Assembly (NCBI GenBank): GCA_026125285.1
Contig: JAHCLO010000032.1
Span: 1 to 64,000, forward strand
Source of the DNA: Verrucomicrobiia bacterium
GTDB taxonomy: Bacteria; Verrucomicrobiota; Verrucomicrobiia; Limisphaerales; JADLHS01
Direction of reading: 5' to 3'
DNA: 64,000 nt
The notes beneath the pieces are model-generated. The model searched no databases. It was not told the DNA's origin and saw nothing but the letters and a program-made list of their open reading frames with translations. Position 1 is the first letter of the stretch. Each line of letters opens with the position of its first letter. Of the stretch, positions 18,482 through 26,818 are shown piece after piece. The position numbers were made by a program, and so were the translations under genes.

Positions 18482-19027
18482 CTAGCCAAATTTCAATTGC
18501 GCGCCTTCGAGCTTCGGCTCGACACCCGCCAACATTTGGCCCACCAGCGCCTTGATGCGATCCGCCGGTGGCGGGCATCCCGGCAGGAAATGCTCCACAT
18601 TCACGACTTCATGCACGGGCAGCACCTTCTTGAGCAGCGGCGGCACGATACCATCTTCCTTGGGGAGGCAGGGATTGTGTTGGGCATTATCTATGTAAGC
18701 CACCTGCAACACGCTTTCCGCATTGCCCAGCCCCAGTTGGTTGCGGATGGCGGGCACGTTGGCAGTCACCGCGCAGTCGCCAAACGACACGAGCACTTTG
18801 GTCCGCTGGCGGATTTTGTGGAGCAACTCCAAGTTGTCTTCGTTGCAGATGGCGCCTTCGATCAGACAAACATCCACGTCTTCGGGATACTCCTTCACGT
18901 CCACCACCGGGCTGTAAACCAGTTCCACCTTCTCCGCGAGATCAATCAGGAATTCATCCAGGTCAAGGAACGACATGTGGCAGCCGGCGCAACCGCCGAA
19001 CCAGACTGTGGCCAAACGCACTTTCAT
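18482..19027 (-). CDS. hoxY: NAD-linked [NiFe] hydrogenase small subunit HoxY
   Basis: 181 residues. WFGGCAGCHMSFLD at the N-terminus and the later FGDCAVTANVP and FLPGCPPPADRI provide the four cysteines expected to hold the proximal [4Fe-4S] cluster. There is no Tat signal, as expected for the soluble cytoplasmic group 3d enzyme. The start lies 4 bp after the hoxU stop, so translation is probably coupled. It pairs with HoxH to make the hydrogenase module. Confidence 0.95.
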   Translation of the reverse strand: MKVRLATVWFGGCAGCHMSFLDLDEFLIDLAEKVELVYSPVVDVKEYPEDVDVCLIEGAICNEDNLELLHKIRQRTKVLVSFGDCAVTANVPAIRNQLGLGNAESVLQVAYIDNAQHNPCLPKEDGIVPPLLKKVLPVHEVVNVEHFLPGCPPPADRIKALVGQMLAGVEPKLEGAQLKFG

Positions 19028-19031
19028 AGTT

Positions 19032-19757
19032 TCATTCCTCTCCGGTGATCCATTGCTTCTTTTCCCGGGCCGTCACGAGAAACTCGAGCCGGGTGCGGTC
19101 CCGTTCCATCTCGGCCGCGGTCGAGCCTTTGTGGAACAGCGCGCCGGTGGGGCACGCCTGCACGCATTTCCCACATTCGGTGCAGGAATAGGACTGGCCC
19201 CACGACATGTTGAGGTCGCTGATGATATGCGCCTTGCCGCCGCGCCCGGCGACGTTCTTCGTGCCCGCCCCTTCAATGTGCCAGCAGACGCGCACGCAGC
19301 GCGTGCAGAGAATGCAGCGATTGTGATCCATGCCAAACAACCGATGCGTGTTGTCCACGCTCCACTTGGGGAAATTGTATTCGTACCGGACATGATCCAT
19401 GCCCTGGTTGTAGGCGAGCGACTGCAACTCGCAATGGCCGTTGGCCACGCACACCGCGCACACGTGATTGCGCTCGGCGAACAACAACTCCAGCGTCATG
19501 CGGCGATACTTGCGCAGCCGCTCGCTGTCGGTATGGATCACCATGCCTTCCGCCACCTGGGTGGTGCAGGCGGGAAGCAGCTTCGGCACGCCGGCGATTT
19601 CCACGAGACAGAGGCGGCACGCGCCGACGTCATACACGCCATCGAGGTGGCACAAGGTCGGAATCTTCACGCCCGCCTCATCCGCGGCCTGTAATACCGT
19701 GGCGCCTTCCTCGGCGCTGATCTGCTTGCCGTCAATGGTCAGTGTCTTGGCAGCCAT
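19032..19757 (-). CDS. hoxU: Hydrogenase diaphorase iron-sulfur subunit HoxU
   Basis: 241 residues. It begins with a plant-type ferredoxin domain (CHLDGVYDVGACRLCLVEI near 37-55), then a His-Cys region (ERNHVCAVCVANGHCELQSLA), then two ferredoxin-like [4Fe-4S] motifs (RCILCTRCVRVCWHIEG and SCTECGKCVQACPTGALF). This matches HoxU and the N-terminus of NuoG. It wires electrons between HoxF and HoxY. Its start is 97 bp after hoxF, a gap filled by a strong hairpin. Confidence 0.95.
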   Translation of the reverse strand: MAAKTLTIDGKQISAEEGATVLQAADEAGVKIPTLCHLDGVYDVGACRLCLVEIAGVPKLLPACTTQVAEGMVIHTDSERLRKYRRMTLELLFAERNHVCAVCVANGHCELQSLAYNQGMDHVRYEYNFPKWSVDNTHRLFGMDHNRCILCTRCVRVCWHIEGAGTKNVAGRGGKAHIISDLNMSWGQSYSCTECGKCVQACPTGALFHKGSTAAEMERDRTRLEFLVTAREKKQWITGEE

Positions 19758-19775
19758 AAAATCTAGTTGGGAGGG

Positions 19776-19840
19776 AATGAGACTAATAGGACGAATGGCC
19801 GGACCAAGCTGGCTGGTCCATTCGTCACCTGGTTCTCATT
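19776..19840 (-). promoter_or_regulatory. Long hairpin in the hoxF-hoxU gap
   Basis: Nested inverted repeats fill most of the only real gap in the hox operon. AATGAGA (19776-19782) pairs with TCTCATT (19834-19840), ACGAATGG (19791-19798) with CCATTCGT (19818-19825), and GGACCA with TGGTCC can form an alternative inner stem. No U-run follows on the minus strand. It may tune stability or processing of the hoxEF and hoxUYH parts of the message. Confidence 0.55.
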
Positions 19841-19854
19841 GGTCGCGTTCATTC

Positions 19855-21498
19855 TCAGGTGGTGAGGGTTTGCTTCTTCGCTTCGCCATTTCCTTTGGGC
19901 CCGTGGGCCTCCGGCTGCAGCAGTTCCTCGTATTCGTTGCGGAAAAAGCGCAGAGTGCTCAACGTGGGATTGGGGGCAGTCTGCCCCAAGCCGCATAGGC
20001 TGGTGTTCTTCACCATGTCACACAGCTCTTCCAGCTTCAACAAGTCGCGCGGCGTGGCCCGACGGTCCAGGATTTTTTCCAGGAGGTTGTGCATTTGCAC
20101 CGTACCCGCGCGGCAGGGAATGCACTTGCCGCAGGATTCATCCATGCAGAACTCCATGAAGAACCGCGCCACGTCCACCATCCGGGTGCTCTCGTCCATG
20201 ACGATCATGCCACCCGAACCCATGATGGAGCCCAGCTTGCCCAAGGATTCGTAATCCACCGGCGTGTCGAGATGCTGCGAGGGGATGCAACCGCCGGAAG
20301 GGCCGCCAGTTTGCACGGCTTTGATTTTGGCCCCGCCGGGAGCGCCACCGCCCATTTCCTCCACGATGGTGCGCAACGGCGTGCCCATCGGAACTTCGAT
20401 GAGTCCGGTGTTCTTGATTTTGCCGGCCAGCGCGAAGACCTTGGTGCCCTTGCTCTTTTCCGTGCCGATGCCGGCAAACCATTCCGCGCCGTTGCGGTAA
20501 ATGGCCGGCACATTGGCAAACGTCTCCACGTTGTTGATCAGGGTGGGACAGCCAAAGAGACCGCTCTCCGCCGGGAAGGGGGGACGCGGACGCGGCGTGC
20601 CGCGCTTGCCTTCCACGGAAGCCATCAGCGCGGTTTCCTCGCCGCACACGAACGCGCCTGCGCCGATGCGGATGTCTATCGTAAAGTTGAACGGCGATTC
20701 AAAAATGCCACTGCCCAGCACGCCCAGTTGCTTGGCTTGCTTGATGGCGGTCTGCAAGCGTGTGATAGCGAGCGGATACTCGGCGCGCACGTAAATGAAA
20801 CCCTGGTCCGCCCCCACCGCGTATGCGGCGATGGCCATGCCTTCCAGGACCGCGTGCGGGTCACTTTCCAACACGCTGCGGTCCATGAACGCGCCAGGGT
20901 CGCCCTCGTCGGCGTTACAGATCACATACTTCTTGGCCCCCGGCGATTTGGCGACCGTGCCCCACTTCAGACCGGTGGGGAATCCCGCGCCGCCACGCCC
21001 GCGCAACCCACTGTTGACCATCGTGTCCACCACGTCCTTGGGTGTCATCTCGTGCAACACTTCGTGCAACGCCTGATAGCCGTCCAAGGCAATGTAGCTT
21101 TCAATGCGATCCGGGTCCACCACCCCGCTGTTGGCGAGGACAATGGACAACTGCTTCTTGAAGAACGCGGCGTCCGGGTCGGTCTGGGCCGCCTCGGCCT
21201 TGCCGCCTTTCAAGGCGGCAATGATCGAAGGCGCGTTTTCCGATGTGACCTTGATGTAAAGCGCGTTCTGCGGGTCGGCCTGCACCAACGGTCCTTCGCA
21301 GCAGAGCTTCATGCAACCCACGCCCCGCACCTCCACGGTGTCCTGCAACCCGGCGTCGGCCACCGCTTTCTCAAGCTGTTCCTTTACGCCCTTGGAATCG
21401 GACGACATGCAACCGGCGGCCATGCAGCAGCGCAGGGTGGTCTTCTTGCGGGCGGCCCGTTCCTGATCTTTGATTTGGAGGAGATCGTTGAGAATCAT
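19855..21498 (-). CDS. hoxF: Hydrogenase diaphorase flavoprotein subunit HoxF
   Basis: 547 residues from ATG 21498, whose ATG overlaps the hoxE TGA (ATGA); a GTG at 21510 is an alternative. An N-terminal thioredoxin-like [2Fe-2S] domain with CCMAAGC and GVGCMKLCCEGP comes first. It is followed by the NuoF-type core: GLRGRGGAGFPTGLKW (NADH/FMN site), CNADEGDPGAFMDR and GAGAFVCGEETALMASVEG. The C-terminal cluster motif is SCGKCIPCRAG with a later Cys in TSLCGLG. It oxidises or reduces NAD(H) and passes electrons to HoxU. Confidence 0.95.
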   Translation of the reverse strand: MILNDLLQIKDQERAARKKTTLRCCMAAGCMSSDSKGVKEQLEKAVADAGLQDTVEVRGVGCMKLCCEGPLVQADPQNALYIKVTSENAPSIIAALKGGKAEAAQTDPDAAFFKKQLSIVLANSGVVDPDRIESYIALDGYQALHEVLHEMTPKDVVDTMVNSGLRGRGGAGFPTGLKWGTVAKSPGAKKYVICNADEGDPGAFMDRSVLESDPHAVLEGMAIAAYAVGADQGFIYVRAEYPLAITRLQTAIKQAKQLGVLGSGIFESPFNFTIDIRIGAGAFVCGEETALMASVEGKRGTPRPRPPFPAESGLFGCPTLINNVETFANVPAIYRNGAEWFAGIGTEKSKGTKVFALAGKIKNTGLIEVPMGTPLRTIVEEMGGGAPGGAKIKAVQTGGPSGGCIPSQHLDTPVDYESLGKLGSIMGSGGMIVMDESTRMVDVARFFMEFCMDESCGKCIPCRAGTVQMHNLLEKILDRRATPRDLLKLEELCDMVKNTSLCGLGQTAPNPTLSTLRFFRNEYEELLQPEAHGPKGNGEAKKQTLTT

Positions 21499-22022
21499 GT
21501 TCCCGTCCACTTTTTGATTTGTTTCACCGCCGATTCCGGCGTGGCGCGCGGGTTGACGGTGCCGTCATACACCACGGCGGGAGCGATGCCACAGGCTCCG
21601 ATACAACGGGCCGTCAGCAGCGAAACCTTGTTGTCCGGGGTGGTTTCGCCCGGCCGGATCTTGGTCTGATCCTGAATGGCGGCGATTACTTTGTCCGCCC
21701 CCTTCACGTAGCACGCCGTCCCCATGCAAACCACGCAAGTGTGCTCGCCCTGGGGTTTGAGATTGAAGAAATGGTAAAACGTGGCGACGCCATAGACGCG
21801 ACTGGGCGGGAGTTTCAGCTTGTAAGAAACGAACAGGAGGAGATCGTCCTCGAGATAGCCAAACAGTTCCTGCGCCTTGTGCAGCACCTCGATCAAGGCA
21901 TCGTGCCGGAACTGGTGCTTCTTCATGTGGACTTCCAGAATCTTGAAGCGCTTGTCGCCGCTGGCATGTTCCAGCACTGCCGGCAATCGGTTGCGTTTGG
22001 AGTGTAGAGGCGTCGCAATCAT
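21495..22022 (-). CDS. hoxE: Hydrogenase diaphorase subunit HoxE
   Basis: 175 residues from ATG 22022, which has GGAG upstream; an in-frame extension to 22058 is less likely. It is a NuoE-type thioredoxin-fold [2Fe-2S] protein with cysteines in VCMGTACYVKG and ARCIGACGIAP. LFGYLEDDLLLFVSYKLKLPPSRVYGVATFYHFF is the usual HoxE/NuoE helical region. It is the first gene of hoxEFUYH. HoxE is thought to connect the diaphorase with further electron carriers. Confidence 0.95.
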   Translation of the reverse strand: MIATPLHSKRNRLPAVLEHASGDKRFKILEVHMKKHQFRHDALIEVLHKAQELFGYLEDDLLLFVSYKLKLPPSRVYGVATFYHFFNLKPQGEHTCVVCMGTACYVKGADKVIAAIQDQTKIRPGETTPDNKVSLLTARCIGACGIAPAVVYDGTVNPRATPESAVKQIKKWTGT

Positions 22023-22332
22023 ATCAGGTCTCCGCCAGTCGTTGCTCGCGGTCCGCAATGTTTCTTATTCAGCCGCGTAAACCACGCTAACTCCGTCCCG
22101 CGCAATTACTCCGCGAAAATTGTCATTTGATGAACGCTTTTTGCATCCGTGCAGCGCAGGCAACCGACCGTGTGCCGTGCTCGACCCAACAATTTCTGGT
22201 TAAGAGGATTCCGGCAGCGCGCGCCCAGGGCGCGGCGCAACGCGACGCGGCGGGCGAGGGAATTCGGCCTGCGAGCCAGGTCTGGCCGCCAGGAGGAACC
22301 TTGTTGCCGGGGAAGATGCTGCCCGACGGCAA
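22023..22332. other. 310-bp region upstream of hoxE
   Basis: No protein frame is convincing. On the minus strand it must contain the promoter of the hox operon. I see no clear -35/-10 pair and no TGGCAC-N5-TTGC sigma-54 site. The part nearest hoxE (22080-22150) is locally AT-richer than its surroundings. Its left half is the leader of hoxE and its right half follows the end of the 22333 gene. Confidence 0.4.
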
Positions 22333-24168
22333 CTATTCCGTGGTGGGAATGGGTTCGGGCGGCGCCTTCCAGCGATCCCAATCCGAAAGGAACAATTGTT
22401 CGGGCAGAAAACCACTCGGCGCCTTGCGGAGCGGAAAGCCCGCCGGAATCTCACGCCGAACCATGCTCGAAAGGATGAAGCTGCCCCAACTGTGTTCGCC
22501 AGGTCGCACCCATTGGGAGAGAAATCGGTTGTCCATGGTCTGGGGCGTGAGGTAGAGCGCGCGGATCGGTTTCAAATAATCGTTCACCGCAAAGAACTCG
22601 GACTGCGCATTGTGCGTCAGCCAGATGCACTGGCGCCGCCCATACCATGCCACCGCCCACGGAATGTCGCTCATCATCAATTCCTGCTCGCGCATCCATG
22701 AGCCAACTTGTTCGATGCGCGGGGGGAAGTAGGGCGGATACGCCACCGGTGAGCTTTTTGGGGGCAGGAAGGTGAGCAACAAGGGAAGGCAGACGATGAA
22801 ACCGAACAAACCCACCGCACCCGAACGCAGGCTCACGGGAGTAAAATTGATTTGATCGAGCAAAAGGTAGAACAAACTGACGCCATAGACCAGCACCAGC
22901 GGCGTAAGCAGCACGAGCAGATTCTCAGAGTTCACTTCCGGCGAATCCACCGAAAGCTGGGTGCGGCCCAGCGCCTGCACGACCACGAACAAGCCCAGCG
23001 CACCCATCAGGAAGTAGCGCAGGCGGCGGATGGCCAGGTTGCGAAAGCCCAGCAGCAATCCGACCAGGAAAAATGCCGTGACCCAACTGCCGCCCAAAGT
23101 CGGCAGATCGTTCCCGATGATTTCGCGCGCATTGCCGAGGAATTTGTGGATGAAGGGACGCAGAAACATCACGCTGAAGTCCGGTTCCAGCGAACGCGCC
23201 AGCCGATTCTCCGGGAAGAGGAATGTGCCCTCCAGAATGGCGTAGGTGGCGGTGCCGAAAGGCAGGCCGCTCAAGGTCCAGTTGCGGTAAACCCACGGCG
23301 CCAGCATTAGCACCAGCGTGAGCAACGGGATCAGACACAACGCTCCCCGGCGCGCGCCCCCGAACAGCAGGATGAACACGGACACCGGAATGATGATCCA
23401 ACCGAACGAATACCGCGTCAGCGCGCCCAACCCCACCAGCACACCCACGGCGCCGGCCAGCAGAAACAATCGGGCCGGGCCGTGTTTGGGCTCGCGGGCC
23501 TCCTCTTCCAGCGCCACCAGAAACCAAACCAAGCCCATAAAAATGACCAGCAGCAGCATGGTGGACAGCCCGGACACGCTGAAGCGCCAGAGCAACTCGC
23601 AGCCCAACAATAATCCGACGGAGAGCCACGCGACGGCGGGATCGAACAACCGACGCGCAACCAGGAACGTCAGAGCCAGCACCCCGAGGAAGAGCAACTG
23701 GTTGATCACTGCGATGAGGAAATCCGGCTGGCAGCGTGCGAAGCGGCCATCTGAATTCCAAAACGGGGACGTCGGGTCGTGGGCGTAACGGAAGGGCAGC
23801 ACTTTCATGAGTCCCGCCAGCACCACCGGATAGCCCGGCGCATTGGCCAGGTCGGGATGCATCTGTTTGAGCCGCGCGGGGTCGGGACTTTGACCGGGTG
23901 ACACAGCTTCCTTCTTCGCCTCGTTGCGTTGCTTGACCAAATGAACGCTGATGGGGCGAATGTAGAGCGTGGTGTAGCCTTTGCCTTCGGAAAGATTGCG
24001 CGCCACCTGGGCCGCATCCATCGCTTCCTGCGAGTTGAAGTTCCGAAACGACATCCAGTTGTAGCCCACGGCCAGCAGCAAAACACCCAGGCAAACGGCG
24101 GTGATCCGCAAATAGCGAAACCACGGACCGACCTCCAGCCGGTGGATCATTTCCTGCAAATACGGCAT
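22333..24168 (-). CDS. Polytopic membrane protein, GT39/ArnT-like
   Basis: 611 residues with about 10-12 hydrophobic helices. After the first helix comes NSQEAMDAAQVARNLSEGKGYTT, which fits the acidic first periplasmic loop of GT-C enzymes (PMT, ArnT and relatives) that use lipid-linked sugars. A soluble tail of about 130 residues follows the last helix (WYGRRQCIWLTHNAQSEFFAVNDY). The acceptor is unknown. It starts 3 bp after the regulator gene stop and is the last gene of the corA-kinase-regulator operon. Confidence 0.72.
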   Translation of the reverse strand: MPYLQEMIHRLEVGPWFRYLRITAVCLGVLLLAVGYNWMSFRNFNSQEAMDAAQVARNLSEGKGYTTLYIRPISVHLVKQRNEAKKEAVSPGQSPDPARLKQMHPDLANAPGYPVVLAGLMKVLPFRYAHDPTSPFWNSDGRFARCQPDFLIAVINQLLFLGVLALTFLVARRLFDPAVAWLSVGLLLGCELLWRFSVSGLSTMLLLVIFMGLVWFLVALEEEAREPKHGPARLFLLAGAVGVLVGLGALTRYSFGWIIIPVSVFILLFGGARRGALCLIPLLTLVLMLAPWVYRNWTLSGLPFGTATYAILEGTFLFPENRLARSLEPDFSVMFLRPFIHKFLGNAREIIGNDLPTLGGSWVTAFFLVGLLLGFRNLAIRRLRYFLMGALGLFVVVQALGRTQLSVDSPEVNSENLLVLLTPLVLVYGVSLFYLLLDQINFTPVSLRSGAVGLFGFIVCLPLLLTFLPPKSSPVAYPPYFPPRIEQVGSWMREQELMMSDIPWAVAWYGRRQCIWLTHNAQSEFFAVNDYLKPIRALYLTPQTMDNRFLSQWVRPGEHSWGSFILSSMVRREIPAGFPLRKAPSGFLPEQLFLSDWDRWKAPPEPIPTTE

Positions 24169-24171
24169 AGT

Positions 24172-25542
24172 TCAGAATCCTTCCAGATGATACGTGTGCA
24201 ATTTGCGGTGAAAGGTGCGCCGGCTCATGCCGATGCGCTTGGCGGCCAGGGTGCGGTTGCCCTTGGTTTCTTTCAACGCCCGAATAATCAATTGTTTCTC
24301 CGCTTCCTTGATGGTCAAGTCATTCCGCACCAACAGCCGGGCGGGATCGGCATCCGCCTGCGTCCCACCCGCCTGCCGCACCCAGGCCGGAAGGTCGCGC
24401 GCGGAAATCCGCTGTCCCCGGCACAACACCACCGCGCTCTCGATGGCGGTGCGTAACTCGCGCACGTTGCCCGGCCACGAGTAGGTCGTCAACAATTCCA
24501 TCGCGTCGGGCGTGAAATCCGTGACGGCCTTCTGGTTGTCCCGCGCGAATTCGCGCAGAAAACTCTGCGCCAGCAATGGAATATCGCCCACCCGCTCCCG
24601 CAGCGGCGGCAGATGAAGTTCGACCACCCGCAACCGGAAGAATAAATCTTCGCGGAACGTGCCGGCCTTGACCAGTTCTTCGAGATTCTTGTTGGTGGCT
24701 GCGATCAATCGCACGTCGGCCGTGAGCGTCTTGCCCGAGCCTACCCGCTCGAAGGTGCGTTCGCCCAGGAACCGCAGCAGCTTGATCTGGATCGTGGCGT
24801 CAATTTCACCGATCTCATCCAGAAACAAAGTCCCGCCCTGCGCCTGTTCGAAGCGGCCGATGCGGCGTTCGTGCGCGCCGGTGAACGCGCCCTTCTCGTG
24901 GCCAAATAATTCGCTCTCCAGCAGGGTCGAAGCGAGCGCGGCGCAATGCACCGTCACCAATGGCGCCCGGGCGCGCGGACTGAGTTGGTGAATGGCTTTG
25001 GTGATAAGCTCCTTGCCCGTGCCACTCTCCCCCAGCAACAACACGGTCGCCGGCGTGGGCGCGACCTGTTTGACCACCTCGAACACCTCGTGCATCGCCG
25101 CCGATTCGCCCACAATTTTTTCCAGGCCGAACTTCGTGTCGAGTTGCTGGCGCAAGGTGACGTTCTCGACTTCCAGATTCTGGCGGCGCAACGAGCGCGC
25201 GATGCGCATTTCCAGCTCGTCAATCTGCATCCGCCCTTTGGCGATGTAATCATCCGCGCCGCGTTTCATCGCTTCCACCGCCACTTCCTCCGATCCGTAG
25301 GCCGTCATCAGGATGCAGACGGGCGGACGCGACAGCGACTTGGCGCGGGTGATCAGTTTCATGCCGTCCTCCTGCGGCAGGCGGAAATCCGTGAGCAACA
25401 CGTCGAAATGCTCGCGCTCCAGCAGTTCCATCGCCGCTTTGGCGTCTTCGGCCAGGTAAACGTCGTAACGATCCTCCAGCGCGGCGCGCAAACCTTCGCG
25501 CTGGGGTTTCTCGTCATCCACAATGAGCAGGGTTGGATTCAT
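24172..25542 (-). CDS. NtrC-family sigma-54 response regulator
   Basis: 456 residues from ATG 25542, 7 bp after the kinase stop; the open frame upstream overlaps the kinase and is rejected. It has a receiver domain (LLIVDDEKPQ; phospho-acceptor Asp in LLTDFRLPQEDG near residue 52), then an AAA+ domain with Walker A GESGTGKE and the sigma-54-contacting GAFTGA. The C-terminus has a Fis-type helix-turn-helix (NRTLAAKRIGMSRRTFHRKL). The conserved Lys-Pro after beta-5 is Lys-Gly. It should activate sigma-54 promoters when phosphorylated by the adjacent kinase. Targets are unknown. Confidence 0.95.
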   Translation of the reverse strand: MNPTLLIVDDEKPQREGLRAALEDRYDVYLAEDAKAAMELLEREHFDVLLTDFRLPQEDGMKLITRAKSLSRPPVCILMTAYGSEEVAVEAMKRGADDYIAKGRMQIDELEMRIARSLRRQNLEVENVTLRQQLDTKFGLEKIVGESAAMHEVFEVVKQVAPTPATVLLLGESGTGKELITKAIHQLSPRARAPLVTVHCAALASTLLESELFGHEKGAFTGAHERRIGRFEQAQGGTLFLDEIGEIDATIQIKLLRFLGERTFERVGSGKTLTADVRLIAATNKNLEELVKAGTFREDLFFRLRVVELHLPPLRERVGDIPLLAQSFLREFARDNQKAVTDFTPDAMELLTTYSWPGNVRELRTAIESAVVLCRGQRISARDLPAWVRQAGGTQADADPARLLVRNDLTIKEAEKQLIIRALKETKGNRTLAAKRIGMSRRTFHRKLHTYHLEGF

Positions 25543-25549
25543 CACAAAT

Positions 25550-26803
25550 TCAGTCGTGCGCCGGAGCTTCCAGTAATCGCGGCTTGCGCTCGTGCAACGG
25601 TAGCCAGATGCGGAACGTGGTGCCGCGGCCCAAGTGGCTTTCCAGTTCAATGCGTCCGCCGTGCGCCCGCACGATGCGTTGCACGATCATCAGCCCCAGG
25701 CCCGTGCCTTTTTTCTTGGTGGTATAAAACGGTTCAAAAATCCGGTTGATCTGTTCTTGGGCAATTCCGCCGCCGGTATCCGCCACGCTCACCCAAACCC
25801 CGTCGGCGCTTTCGCCGGTCTGAAGCGTGAGCGTGCCGCCCTTGGTCATGGCCTGCATGGCGTTCTTGATCAGATTCACCAGCACTTGCTGGATCTGCGT
25901 CGGGTCAATGGGGGAAGCGGCCAACTGCCGCGCGAGTTTGGTCCGGACGGCCAGCGCGCGATTGTCCAGTTCCGGCTGCACCAGGGTCAGCGTCTTATGC
26001 ACCACGTCATTGAGCGAACCCAACTGCAATTGCGGCGGCACGGGACGGATCGCCTGGAGAAACTGCGTGACGATGTAATCCAACCGGTCTATCTCGCCTT
26101 TGGCCACCGCAAGATACTGCTCCAGCTTCCGGCTAATCACTGCCGGCTCAACCTCCGCTCCCAACACTTGGGCACGGGACCGACCACCGGAACGCGCTGA
26201 CCCCGGACCAGCGGCCGCCGTCTTAAGTCTCCTCAATTCTCGCTCCATGAGCTGAAGGTGAATGTGCAGCGCGTTGAGTGGGTTGCCGATTTCGTGAGCA
26301 ACGCTGGCCGCCAGCAGCGTCAGCGCCTGCACGCGTTCGCTCTCGATGGCTTCAAAGGTTTTCTGCCGGGCCTCGGTGGCATCGTGCAGAATCAGCGCCA
26401 CCCCGGAACTGCCGGTGGCTTCGCCGTCCAGCGGCGCGGCATACAGCCGCAGGAAGCGGGGCCGCGGATACTGCACCTCGAACTCGTGCCGCGTGACCTG
26501 CTGTCCGCCGCCGGCATCGGCCCGGAGAAGCTTTTGCCAGTCCAGTTCCGGCAAAATGTCGTGGATCGGCTGGCCTTCCGTATCGGGTTGCACGCCGAGC
26601 AACCGCGTCACGGCCTGATTGAAGTAAATGACCTGGCCTCTTTCATCCACCACCAGCACGCCGTCTTCAATGGTGTTGAACAGCGTTTCCAGAAAGCTGC
26701 GTTCGCGCGCCAGCCGCTGGACCACAGTTTGCAGGCCTTCGGTGTCGAGCCGCCCGATGCGACCCAAAACTTTGTCGAGGAAACTGGACTTGGGAGCAGG
26801 CAA
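25550..26803 (-). CDS. PAS-domain sensor histidine kinase
   Basis: 417 residues, no membrane helix, so it senses a cytoplasmic signal. A PAS domain spans about 35-140 (FNTIEDGVLVVDERGQVIYFNQAVTRLLG). The phospho-acceptor His is in SVAHEIGNPLNALHIHLQLME near residue 169. The ATPase domain has NLIKNAMQAM (N box), VADTGGGIA (G1) and KKGTGLGLMIVQRIV (G2). The layout resembles NtrB/AtoS-type kinases. It lies 15 bp after corA and 7 bp before its cognate regulator. Confidence 0.94.
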   Translation of the reverse strand: MPAPKSSFLDKVLGRIGRLDTEGLQTVVQRLARERSFLETLFNTIEDGVLVVDERGQVIYFNQAVTRLLGVQPDTEGQPIHDILPELDWQKLLRADAGGGQQVTRHEFEVQYPRPRFLRLYAAPLDGEATGSSGVALILHDATEARQKTFEAIESERVQALTLLAASVAHEIGNPLNALHIHLQLMERELRRLKTAAAGPGSARSGGRSRAQVLGAEVEPAVISRKLEQYLAVAKGEIDRLDYIVTQFLQAIRPVPPQLQLGSLNDVVHKTLTLVQPELDNRALAVRTKLARQLAASPIDPTQIQQVLVNLIKNAMQAMTKGGTLTLQTGESADGVWVSVADTGGGIAQEQINRIFEPFYTTKKKGTGLGLMIVQRIVRAHGGRIELESHLGRGTTFRIWLPLHERKPRLLEAPAHD

Positions 26804-26818
26804 GGCAGGATCAGTTGG

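Noticed and set aside
20089..21669. Plus-strand open frame (526 codons) opposite hoxF
   Set aside because: Shadow of an intact conserved gene; no start context or domain.
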